Source of the DNA: Hysterium pulicare CBS 123377
Taxonomy: Eukaryota; Ascomycota; Dothideomycetes; Hysteriales; Hysteriaceae
NCBI GenBank assembly: GCA_000467715.1
Contig: AJFK01000768.1
Span: 50,994-114,993 of the forward strand
Length of the DNA stretch: 64,000 nucleotides
Direction: 5' to 3'
Positions within the stretch are counted from its first letter, which is position 1. Each line of letters opens with the position of its first letter. Made by a program: the position numbers and the translations under genes. The notes beneath the pieces were generated by a model, which was given only the letters and a program-made list of their open reading frames with translations, did not search any database and was not told the origin of the DNA. Below, piece by piece: positions 31,122-40,368 of the stretch.

Positions 31122-33440
31122 TCAGACAATCTCTAACGGTCTCGTTTCATTTTTGCCCAAGGCTTCGCCATTCATGATTCCATGCACGTAACCATCGCCA
31201 ACAACAACATGGCCTTTCTTATCTTCACCAGTACGCACAATGAAAGGTGTTCGGGCGCCAACAAAAATGACCACGAAGTCTCCAGGCTGCAGATCTTCTG
31301 GGCCTATCCCAATGTACCCACCTTCGGTTCGGAAAAGACAGCGTCCGCTCATGGTGGTATTTACAAGCGATGCGTAACGTTGCGCGTACTTAATTGAGCT
31401 CGGAGTGTCCAAGATAGATTGTAGGGAGTCAAACCGTGAACGTCTTGAGCCGAACTGGGGATTGGCGGCTGCGGCATCGCGACAAAGCTGAAGGAATCCT
31501 ACCTCTAATTTCTGACGTTTCTCTATTTGCTGCCGTGTTTCTGTCTGCTCCGGAATCCATGGAAAGCGTTGTGCGAAGCCCATGTCCGCAATGAGAGCTG
31601 ATGCCAAAGCATGACGGGTGCCCACGTCCTCATCAAGGGAGCACCGAGCAATGCTGCAGTATTGGGGCATCATATAGCAAAGCTGCTGGTACGTCGAATC
31701 TCTGATAGGATCACTTCTTTCGACAATTTTTCCGTGTATAAACCCTTCTAACACCAAGCGATTCGCACGTGAACCGAAGAAAGCGGGTGTAGGCGGGCTA
31801 ATAGGATCAGAGTGATCGCCAATGCCGGCCGAATACTTATGGATGTTGAGGAAAGGTTTGTAACGAGGAGAACTTCGGAAATCTGGGCTCCAAGAGGCCG
31901 AAAATGGAGGATTGTCTAGTGTGCGAAATGCTCCGGCTAAGTGAAGAATGTCCAGAGATCGAGTTCTTTCTAGCGCATTACGAGCGAATTGCATATAGAA
32001 ATCATGAGGGGATTGCTTGTAGTAATCATGGCCGAAATCGATATATCTTTCAGGATACTGCGAAAACCCAAGAAGTGCAAGGATCCGGTCGTGGGCTTTT
32101 GCTGTATCGGAAGCATGGAAAAGATTAATTGAGTCTAGCAAATCGAATTCTCGCGTGAGATCCGGGCGTCTCTTCATCAGATCCATTAGGCGTAACCCCT
32201 GAATTACCTCAGATAATGTTCCCCTGAAAATGGTCTCCTGTAAATTCACGTCGTAAAGAAAATTGATAGCGGCGGCAAAATCTACCCAGTTGCATTCAAT
32301 TGGTCCACAGAGAACGATTGCCTCGCGGGAGCTGGCCAGTTCTTGGATCACCCAACGTCTTCTGAAATAAGATCGGAGGAAAAACTGTTGTAATGTGGGC
32401 AGTCCGTCTTGTAAGTACTCCGCCACAGCCTTGTGAGAATTGTCGGGTATCTTCACGGAGCTGAAAGGGGAGAACTGCAGACGCCACTGGCCTAGTTCCT
32501 CGAGCCAATGCAGCGTTTGTCCTCCGCCGTTCGAGTCTTCACCGAGCCAGGCAAGAACTTGAGTCGCTTCTTGATAAATTCTCCTCATCTGTCGGACTTG
32601 ATGCATCTTCTCCTTAACGTTGTTTTGATTGATACAGATAGCGTCAGCCCAAAGTACTCTTTCGCGGCTCGTCGATCGAAAAGTTCGCAAAGCCGAGTCT
32701 AGACTGTCCGTGATTTTGAGATGCCATACATCCCGACGATCTGATTGATTCTGAGAACTGTTTCCAAGGAAGGACGGTTTGTCATCGCAGTAAAGGAGAT
32801 TCGGAAGACTTGGTCTGCCCCATGCATAGGAGATGGCCTCGTAATCCACAGGCAGCTTTGATCTCTGTGTCAAAGCCACCTGGTAGAAGCTGCAGCAAAG
32901 AACATCATCTTTGCTCATGGCAGGGTGCAATTCAATCAAACGAATGTCGTGTTCCCGTTTAAGTTTAGAGTAGGGGTATACAGGGCATTGCGGAGTAGGC
33001 TCGACTTCTGTTAGGTTTTGTGGTGGTGATCCGAAGCGCCGCTCTTCTACAGTGTTGCCCCTAAGACTCATGCTCTGCTGGAAATGGACTTGGCCCTGTA
33101 TTTCATGCTGGCGCGAGATGTCAGGAATGAAAAGCCGCCCATCTGGATTTCCTTGGGCATTCGCTTCCCAATGTGGAAAGTTATAGCCAGCCTGGTTCGG
33201 ACTATGGTAAGCAGGAACTTGATTTGAGGCTGGCTGGGAGACGAGAGGTCGAGGCGGCCGAGGTGTGTTTCCACGCGCATGTGAGGAAGCTAAACTGTCC
33301 TCTGAGGTGCTGAAATCTGATTCGTAGGGCTGGATCTGCCGTCGTGGGTTACGATGTTGTGGATCTCCGCGGATTCGATCATACACTCTCCCACCGACAT
33401 AGAGTAGTCCTGTGAGCGCAACCCCAGTTATTATATTCAT
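31122..33440 (-). CDS. HET-domain protein (heterokaryon incompatibility type)
   Basis: Intronless, 772 residues. A short hydrophobic N-terminus (IITGVALTGLLYVGGRVY) is followed by a disordered segment of about 140 residues, then the HET domain from about residue 195. The blocks are DYEAISYAWG, then LRTFRSTSRERVLWADAICINQ, then EKMHQVRQMRRIYQEATQVLAWLGE. After it come RRWVIQELASSREAIVLCG and a C-terminal region ending PGDFVVIFVGARTPFIVR, usual for large HET proteins. The family mediates allorecognition cell death in filamentous fungi. The partner and the allelic role here are unknown. Confidence 0.93.
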   Translation of the reverse strand: MNIITGVALTGLLYVGGRVYDRIRGDPQHRNPRRQIQPYESDFSTSEDSLASSHARGNTPRPPRPLVSQPASNQVPAYHSPNQAGYNFPHWEANAQGNPDGRLFIPDISRQHEIQGQVHFQQSMSLRGNTVEERRFGSPPQNLTEVEPTPQCPVYPYSKLKREHDIRLIELHPAMSKDDVLCCSFYQVALTQRSKLPVDYEAISYAWGRPSLPNLLYCDDKPSFLGNSSQNQSDRRDVWHLKITDSLDSALRTFRSTSRERVLWADAICINQNNVKEKMHQVRQMRRIYQEATQVLAWLGEDSNGGGQTLHWLEELGQWRLQFSPFSSVKIPDNSHKAVAEYLQDGLPTLQQFFLRSYFRRRWVIQELASSREAIVLCGPIECNWVDFAAAINFLYDVNLQETIFRGTLSEVIQGLRLMDLMKRRPDLTREFDLLDSINLFHASDTAKAHDRILALLGFSQYPERYIDFGHDYYKQSPHDFYMQFARNALERTRSLDILHLAGAFRTLDNPPFSASWSPDFRSSPRYKPFLNIHKYSAGIGDHSDPISPPTPAFFGSRANRLVLEGFIHGKIVERSDPIRDSTYQQLCYMMPQYCSIARCSLDEDVGTRHALASALIADMGFAQRFPWIPEQTETRQQIEKRQKLEVGFLQLCRDAAAANPQFGSRRSRFDSLQSILDTPSSIKYAQRYASLVNTTMSGRCLFRTEGGYIGIGPEDLQPGDFVVIFVGARTPFIVRTGEDKKGHVVVGDGYVHGIMNGEALGKNETRPLEIV

Positions 33441-34312
33441 TATTATTCAACGAACAAGAACCGAGAGTATTTGGTTGAGGTTTGGGCTCGATCCATGATT
33501 TATGAAATAGATAAGGAAACCGGTGAACAAGTCAAGGCGGGACAGTGGAAAGCTGGGCGAAGGACGAAAGGCTGAGTACTGATACGGGATGAATGAGGTC
33601 AGAATAATGGTATCAAGTGCTGTTTCTTGAAAAGCTATCATGCTTCAACTTGTAGCGTTAGTCTCGCTTTCATTCGACGAAGCAAAGACCCGAAAGCTGC
33701 ATCCGGTGGCATTGAGGGTGGCGCATGATTCCACAAGGCGAAGTGGCTGATCAGGCAGCAGTTATACTTGGTCATACGTAGTATGATAAATCAAGCCGTA
33801 CTGGAGCAAAATAAACGTCCTGTTGACAGGGGCGATTCAGGTCGTCCATCTCTAATACTATTTGTAGTAGAGTTGGTGAGAAACCGTCGTGGTATGTGAC
33901 GCCCTAGCCCCTGTTTAATGCGTAGCGCACAGACCACTGGTGCTACTCACATCAATTAGGCAGCCCTGGTAGTCTCGAGCTCCAAACCTCGCAAGTTGTA
34001 CTCGCTATTTTCTTCAACACATGCTATACTTAGTTGTTGAAGTCTCTGAAGGTGCTTATATTGCTAACAAAGCCTTGCCAGGGCTACTGCACCTCCCACA
34101 TTGTGTACAATAGATTAGATAATCTGCATCGTCGGCCTTCCTGACGCAGCTTCGGTACGAATCAGCTATTTACAAACATCGAGTTCGAGCTGCTTCAACT
34201 TTCCCTTCGCGCTTGTAGCGTGTAACGCAATCACGAACTAAAGATTCTTCCCACCGAGATTTCCTCTTTCCAAATTCACTTTTCTCTCCTGCCTATCTAC
34301 TTCTCGGATTTG
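33441..34312. other. Intergenic with tRNA-D-arm-like relic
   Basis: 872 bp with the divergent promoters of the HET and ADP-ribosylglycohydrolase genes. At 33923-33945 the minus strand reads like a tRNA D arm (see separate entry). No gene otherwise. Confidence 0.35.
33923..33945 (-). other. tRNA D-arm/A-box-like sequence
   Basis: On the minus strand, TAGCACCAGTGG fits the Pol III A-box consensus. It is followed by TCTGTGC, so GCAC and GTGC can form a 4-bp D stem around a CAGTGGTCT loop. I find no matching anticodon stem or B box downstream, so this is at most a tRNA or SINE relic. Confidence 0.3.
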
Positions 34313-35434
34313 ATGCAGAAACTACCCCCCAACCTTCTACACAGACGCCTTATTTTTTTGAAGGTTACTTCCGAGCCTTATTCCAGACGGCCTACTCTCT
34401 GCAATCGTCTCATATCCAATTCAGCCGCAATGTCAAGTTCACATCCATCGCCAAATCGCCTTTCCCGCACCCTAGGCGCCCTCCTCGGTGTCCACGCAGG
34501 TGACAGCCTAGGCGCAACCTTCGAATTTTCGCCCTGGGAAGAAATCAAAGCGAACAACCCCACCGGTTTGCGCGAGATCATAGGCGGAGGACCATTCCGC
34601 TGGCCAGCCGGTCATGCAACCGACGACACAGATCTCACACGTGCCGTTCTCCTCGCCTACCACGACTCCATCCAACGCAACGAGGATCCAGAGTTCGATA
34701 TTGTCAAGGCCTCCGCAAACCACATGGTCGACTGGATCACCGGCTCGTGGCCTGGCCGCTCCCTAGGTACCCGCCCCGTCGATATAGGCAATGCAACGCT
34801 TGTAGGCCTTTCGCGGTACCAGTCGAATTCTGATCCTAGAAACTGCGGTGCGGGCGCTGGTCAAGCGGGGAATGGATCCCTGATGCGTTGTATCCCGACA
34901 GGCTTGTTCTCTCTAACCGCCGAGACCCGGCGCAAGGAGTCGGTGGAGATAAGCGGGATCACGCATAATGATCCCCGCTGCACGGTTTCTTGCGCTCTGT
35001 ACAACGAGATTGTGGCGCAATTGTTGCAAGGACGGAGTGCGGCGGAGGCAGTCGAGTTGGGGGAGAGTCTAGCGGATCAGATGGATTGTCCGTCGGCGGT
35101 TACGGCTGTGAGGCGGGGCAAGACGATTAATTTGAAAAAGGTTGCGGATGATGGGCCTGGGGATGAGTTTCCTGGGAAGGCGGGAGGCTATGTCCTGGAA
35201 AGCTTGAAATTGGGGATTGCTGCTCTACTGGATGAGAGGTCATTTGAGGATGTGCTCGTGGATGTGGTAAGGGTGGGACGTGATACTGATACAAATGGGG
35301 CTATTGCAGGTGGGTTATTGGGAGCCAGAGATGGTGTTGAGATGATTCCGGAACGGTGGAAAGAGAAGCTGCAATTCCGAGCCGAGTTTGAGGACACTGC
35401 TCGGAGAATCTTTGAGGCACACGGGGGACTATGA
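34313..35434 (+). CDS. ADP-ribosylglycohydrolase (ARH/DraG-like)
   Basis: Single exon. The first ATG (34313) gives 373 residues; an internal ATG at 34430 gives 334 and fits the family N-terminus (NRLSRTLGALLGVHAGDSLGATFE). The extra 39 residues are Arg-rich and nearly free of acidic residues, so they could be a mitochondrial presequence, and dual targeting is possible. Dinuclear metal motifs are GDSLG, GHATDDTDLT and GRDTDTNGAIAGGLLGA, with GNGSLMRCIPTGL between. The family removes ADP-ribose from Arg or Ser side chains, or from other ADP-ribosyl adducts. Confidence 0.92.
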   Translation: MQKLPPNLLHRRLIFLKVTSEPYSRRPTLCNRLISNSAAMSSSHPSPNRLSRTLGALLGVHAGDSLGATFEFSPWEEIKANNPTGLREIIGGGPFRWPAGHATDDTDLTRAVLLAYHDSIQRNEDPEFDIVKASANHMVDWITGSWPGRSLGTRPVDIGNATLVGLSRYQSNSDPRNCGAGAGQAGNGSLMRCIPTGLFSLTAETRRKESVEISGITHNDPRCTVSCALYNEIVAQLLQGRSAAEAVELGESLADQMDCPSAVTAVRRGKTINLKKVADDGPGDEFPGKAGGYVLESLKLGIAALLDERSFEDVLVDVVRVGRDTDTNGAIAGGLLGARDGVEMIPERWKEKLQFRAEFEDTARRIFEAHGGL

Positions 35435-36303
35435 AGGCGCTTGAGAAGCGAAGGTTCACGAAAAATGACTATGGATGTGGTCTGATCTGAAGACACAATT
35501 GAAATGAGTGTAAAAATAAACATCAGCTAGCTTGCATTCTGTTTAAACCTATTTTAGAGTCTCTTACTGAGCCAATACTGTTCTGCAAAGGAGCAACGGC
35601 CTTGATATGACGGGGCATAACAGAGGAGGGATACAGCCTCTCGTGCCAGTGTCTGGGATGGGAACAAACTTTGGATAGGTATGACCTTGAGTATTTTACC
35701 AACGTGGACTTGTCATGAGCGGTTTTGTGCCCAGTGATCTAGTGTAGCCGCCCGTAACCGCAAACTATGAATGGCGAAGATCTTATGGCTCTTTGATCAA
35801 CGAGCAATTCTCGGCCGCGGATCGACCAACGTGTACATGGGGATTTGGATATGAAGTAGTTCTCACGTGTCACTTCTTGTGGTGCTGTCTATGATAGAAA
35901 TCGGGGGGATGATGAGAGAGAGGGCATCAAACACATAGCTAGATAGGTATCTAAGTGAAATATTGTCGCGAGTCTAGATTGGGATGTTGCTAAGTCTCAC
36001 CTTCTCCACCTTTTTTCTCCAGAAAGCACAGACCATTTGCCGGAGAGCAGGTGCCAGGCTAGGGGAAGGCAGCACTTGCACGAACCTGACAACCTCCAGG
36101 CTGGGAATGAGGGGAAAGGTCACTCCCACTGCATTCAATTAGAAGGGTACCTGACGCATGACACTCCTCCATCCCACCAACTTCATCCCCCATTCACCCT
36201 TCTTCCCCACCGACGACGCCAGCTGTGTCTGAGCTTGCTGCGTTTGTTTTTCTTCACTCCCTCGACGTCAACTTCACAGCTCAACATCCATTCCCACTCC
36301 ACA
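35435..36303. promoter_or_regulatory. Intergenic, NIPSNAP promoter
   Basis: 869 bp between two rightward genes. A CT-rich tract near 35998-36020 and another near 36195-36270 precede the NIPSNAP start. No other gene is supported. Confidence 0.4.
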
Positions 36304-37475
36304 ATGCTGACACGGCGTCTTTGTACCGGTGTTCGCAATGTGCTCCCCGCATCACACCCGTCCCCTACTCTTTCCCGCTCCTTCGCTGCTCTGCCAGCTG
36401 CACAGAATGCTTCACGAGCTCCTGCTCTAGCCGACATTACTCCAGATGACGCATCGAAGTTCAATGCCCGGCAGAAGGAGTTCCGCGAAGGTCTCGTGTC
36501 GGCTCAGAAGAAGAAGGAGCAGCAAGAAAGTCAGTCCTCTTCTCTGTCTGCGTCTGGTACCCATTCTAACGATGGGCCAACACTGTTTGGTAAGACCCTT
36601 GCATCACTGACTTCTTCCCATGCAGAGGAAGCCCGCGAACGAGAAGCGCATGATGCCGGGAAAAAGAAGGGAGGCGCGTTGAGTTCGCTCATCTACGGCA
36701 CACCAGAAGGAAGGGAGCTCGATAAGGATATTGAACGGAGTTTCTCCCAGGTCCTGGCAAGAGGCAAATACGTCCATTCGATCGTGTTCCACGAAGTCAA
36801 GCCGGATAAGATCAATGAGTATACGGAGCTGGTTGGAAATTGGTACCCGAAGATGGCATCAATGCCTGAGAATAAGGTCCATCTTGTCGGTAGCTGGCGG
36901 ACAGAAGTTGGCGACTGCGACACATTTGGTACTGTTCATTCTACCCCGTCTTCCAATTGCTCGAAACTGACAATAGTTCGCTCAATTCAGTTCATATCTG
37001 GGAGTACCAGCGATATCATGGATATCATGCCTCCTTGAACGCCATCCAACACCATCCTGATTTCCCCGACTTCGATTCGAAACTCAAGCATCTGATCAAT
37101 TCAAAACGAACCTCCCTCATGCAGGAATTCTCCTTCTGGCCAACTACACCACCTCGTCAATTGGGCGGTCTTTTCGAGCTTCGTTCGTACACTCTACATC
37201 CCGGCAACTTACTGGAGTGGGAGACACACTGGAGACGCGGATTGGCGGCCCGAAGGGAAGTCATGGAAGGTGTGGGAGCCTGGTTCGTTCAAATTGGCGA
37301 TCTCAACACCGTTCACCATTTGTGGCAGTTTGCCGATTTGGAGGAGAGGAAGGTTCGCCGTGAGCAGAGCTGGGGTGTCGAAGGCTGGGGCGAGACTGTT
37401 CACAAGACCGTTCCACTTATTCAGGCGATGAAGAGTAGGATTCTCATACCCTGCCCATGGAGTCCCGTTGCTTAG
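36304..37475 (+). CDS. NIPSNAP family mitochondrial protein
   Basis: Exons 36304-36529, 36626-36928 and 36991-37475 give 337 residues. The N-terminus MLTRRLCTGVRNVLPASHP...LSRSFAALPAAQ is a typical mitochondrial presequence. Two NIPSNAP-type alpha/beta barrels follow: YVHSIVFHEVKPDKINEYTELVGNWYP...VGSWRTEVGD...VHIWEYQRYHGYHA, and GLFELRSYTLHPGNLLEWETHWRRGL...VGAWFVQIGDLNTVHHLWQFADLEERK. NIPSNAPs are linked to mitochondrial homeostasis. Intron 1 is 96 bp, in frame and stop-free, so its retention would simply insert 32 Ser-rich residues. Confidence 0.92.
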
Positions 37476-38079
37476 TCGAGCCCGAGAGGTTATACAGCAC
37501 TGGGTTCGGCTGCTACAGCCAAAATGTTTGTCGGGATACCGGTTGAGAATCGGGTTTACATTATTGGAGCAGAGGCGAGATATGTGTAGCATAGTATTAC
37601 TTTTGATGGCTGGCAAGTATACCTCCATAACATTGCCTCCCGGCGTTAACGATCACCAATGGATTGGGATCAAGTTCTCTGGCTCCTCCTATCAAAAATC
37701 AACTGAAATATCACATCCCATGACTTCTAAGACTTCTCAAGCGTCCTCATCCCCTTGAAAATTGATGACAGGCTTAAACCGTGCCATGGAACAACCACAA
37801 GCTACATATAGTGCTACTTTGCTTTCTCCAACTGCCTCACTACCGTTGTTTACTGAGTGCCTTGATCTCGCGCTCTACTTTCCTTGCAGCGGTTTTCTTT
37901 GGTCCTCAGGCACCAACCCCGCATGCGTCATGGGGAAGCAACAAAACGCGAAACCTTGGAAATAATTTGGCACCACCGCGACCTCTTGCCAACAACACCA
38001 CGCACAACCCAGCCCTCCACCTCTACCAACCCATTGCTGAAGTCTACGAGAGCGGCTTTCAAGCAAACACGCTGCCATC
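37476..38079. other. Intergenic, phosphotransferase promoter
   Basis: 604 bp. Short open frames without domain support. It holds the promoter of the next gene. Confidence 0.4.
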
Positions 38080-39661
38080 ATGGTGTACATACGACAAGAC
38101 AAGCTGCCGAAGCTGAAGGAGTACAAATATTCTGGTGTTGACCACAGCTTGGTTTCCCAATACGTCTTGAAACCATTTTATAACAATGTCGTTATTCATT
38201 GCTTTCCTATGAGCATGGCGTGAGTTACCTTATACATTCATCTCTTACAGAATACATTAATATTCCACTGCGCTTGTTGTCAAAAAATCTAACATTTACT
38301 AGCCCCAATACCGTCAGTACACTTCCATCTGAATGTGATGCCATACAATCACGAGCGTACCATTATAAATCTCAATACTGAAATATTGCGGCAATTAGAT
38401 TACACTCTCCGGATTCGCTTTCGTGGTTGCGAACTTCATCACTATGCTCTGGTATACACCAACCCTAGACCAAGACTGCCCTCCGTGGGTATACGCGAGT
38501 TGGGCGATAGGCTTGTTTCTATATCAGACATTCGATGCGGTGGATGGAACACAGGCTAGGAGGACACATCAGAGTGGGCCGTTGGGAGAATTGTTCGATC
38601 ATGGTACGCCACGCCGCAAACTCTCAGCAACGTTGGAAATAGCTAACAGCCATCAGGGGTCGACGCTATCAACACGACGCTTGAGGTGCTACTGTTCTCC
38701 GCGGCAATGAATCTAGGTCAAGGGTGGAAGACCATGTTGATACTCTTTGCTTGTAAGCTAAAGTCCGAACACCTTTGCATCCCCCATGCGCTAACATGAT
38801 TCTAGCTTCCCTGACCTTCTACGTTCAAACTTGGGACGAATATCACACCCACACCCTCACCCTCGGCGTTGTCTCTGGGCCCGTCGAAGGGATTCTCACC
38901 CTCTGCTTTGTCTACGCAATAACCGCATTCCTTGGAGGGGGCAGTTTTTGGCAACGCTCACTACTAGAAAGCATAGGCGTCAAGCGTCACGGATTCATCC
39001 CAGATGCTCTCTACGACATCGCCTGGAATGAATGGTATATTGTATACGGCGGCATCATTCTCATCTTCAATACCATCTCCAGGTAAGCCCAACACTTCCC
39101 AATACCCCGAGACGCAATACTCGCAGCGACCTATAACTAACACCATCCAGCGCTCAGAACGTCCTGGAAGCTCGACGTTCGCGCGGCCAAAAGACCCGCC
39201 CAGCCCTCCTCGGCCTGCTCACCTTCTTCGTCTCCTGGGCCCTCATTTTCGCCTACCTCTTCCTCCAACCCATGATCCTACACAACCACATTGTCCCCTT
39301 CGTCTTCTACGCCGGCCTCATAAACGCCTTCTCCGTCGGCCGCATCATCGTCTCGCACCTAACCAAATCGCGCTTCCCGCGCGGCAACGTCCTCATCTTC
39401 CCGCTCATCTACGGCGTCTTCGACTCCCTCGGTCCCTGGCTACAGAGCCATGTCGGGTTCGGCTGGCCCAGCGCTTTGGGCGACGACGTCTATCAAGTCG
39501 CGTTTGTGTTCATGTGTTTAGGTCTTGCGATGGGCGTGCATGGGAGCTTTGTCGTCGATGTCATCTGGACCATCTGTGATTATTTGGATATCTATTGTTT
39601 GAGGATCAAGTATCCGTATTCGGAGGAGAAGGAAGAGGCGCAATTGAAGAAGGCGGAATAA
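38080..39661 (+). CDS. EPT1/CPT1: CDP-alcohol phosphotransferase (choline/ethanolamine phosphotransferase)
   Basis: Makes phosphatidylethanolamine and/or phosphatidylcholine from CDP-alcohol and diacylglycerol in the ER membrane (last Kennedy pathway step). Six exons: 38080-38219, a 10-nt microexon 38303-38312, 38399-38603, 38657-38751, 38805-39082 and 39151-39661; 412 residues. The catalytic signature DGx2ARx8Gx3Dx3D is perfect (DGTQAR...G...D...D) and spans the exon 3/4 junction. Exon 1 begins MVYIRQDKLPKLKEYKYSGVD, like known family members, and the microexon completes SMAPNTITLSGF. Multiple membrane spans follow. It cannot be decided whether it uses choline, ethanolamine or both. Confidence 0.94.
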
Positions 39662-40368
39662 GGCGAGCCTCGTGGGCGTATTGTTTTAGTACCTACCTCC
39701 CTTTATTATTTTAATTCCGGCTTGCAACATTAGTAATTTCGTCATGGATTTGGGTTCTGGGTCTTTTGTTTCAGCGTTTGTCTGTCTCTTTTCTTGGTTT
39801 ATATGATATATATTGCAGGCATATGGTTCCATCATGGAATGGCTGTGGGTTACTCAGGGTTAGAAACGATATAGAATAGGTTATCAAAATTGCAAAACAG
39901 TTACTTTCCACAAGGTCTAGCACAGCTATTGAGTTTGTCTCGATGATCTAGTTCTGGAGACTCGGGGAACAGAGCTTCAGAGAGTTAAATTGGGATTTAT
40001 CAAGACCGCATCTTTAGGTTTTAAGGTTGCATTGCCTCGTTATGAGGAATTGGTCGCAGTGGAAGGTGATCGTTTTTGACGACTCGGAGAATCTCTGGAA
40101 CCACGCAATGCTGTCTGGGATTTAATTAATTAGTTCACCTTGTCAAGCCGAGGTTTCATGGAAATGAATGCATTCCGTAGTAATTGAGGGGATCTTAGAA
40201 GAGAAATGGTATATCCACCTCTCCCAATCTGTTTCAAACGAAACAAAAAATACCCTTCCCTCTTGATGACTTCATATATTGAGTTGAGTGCCAACAACAA
40301 TCTCTCGCAAAGCATAGGTCGTAACAGAAATGATGTTCCGGAGAAAGACCTGAGACTGCGACACTAGC
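39662..40368. other. Intergenic between convergent genes
   Basis: 707 bp containing the 3' flanks of the phosphotransferase and OPT genes. AT-rich, no gene seen. Confidence 0.4.
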
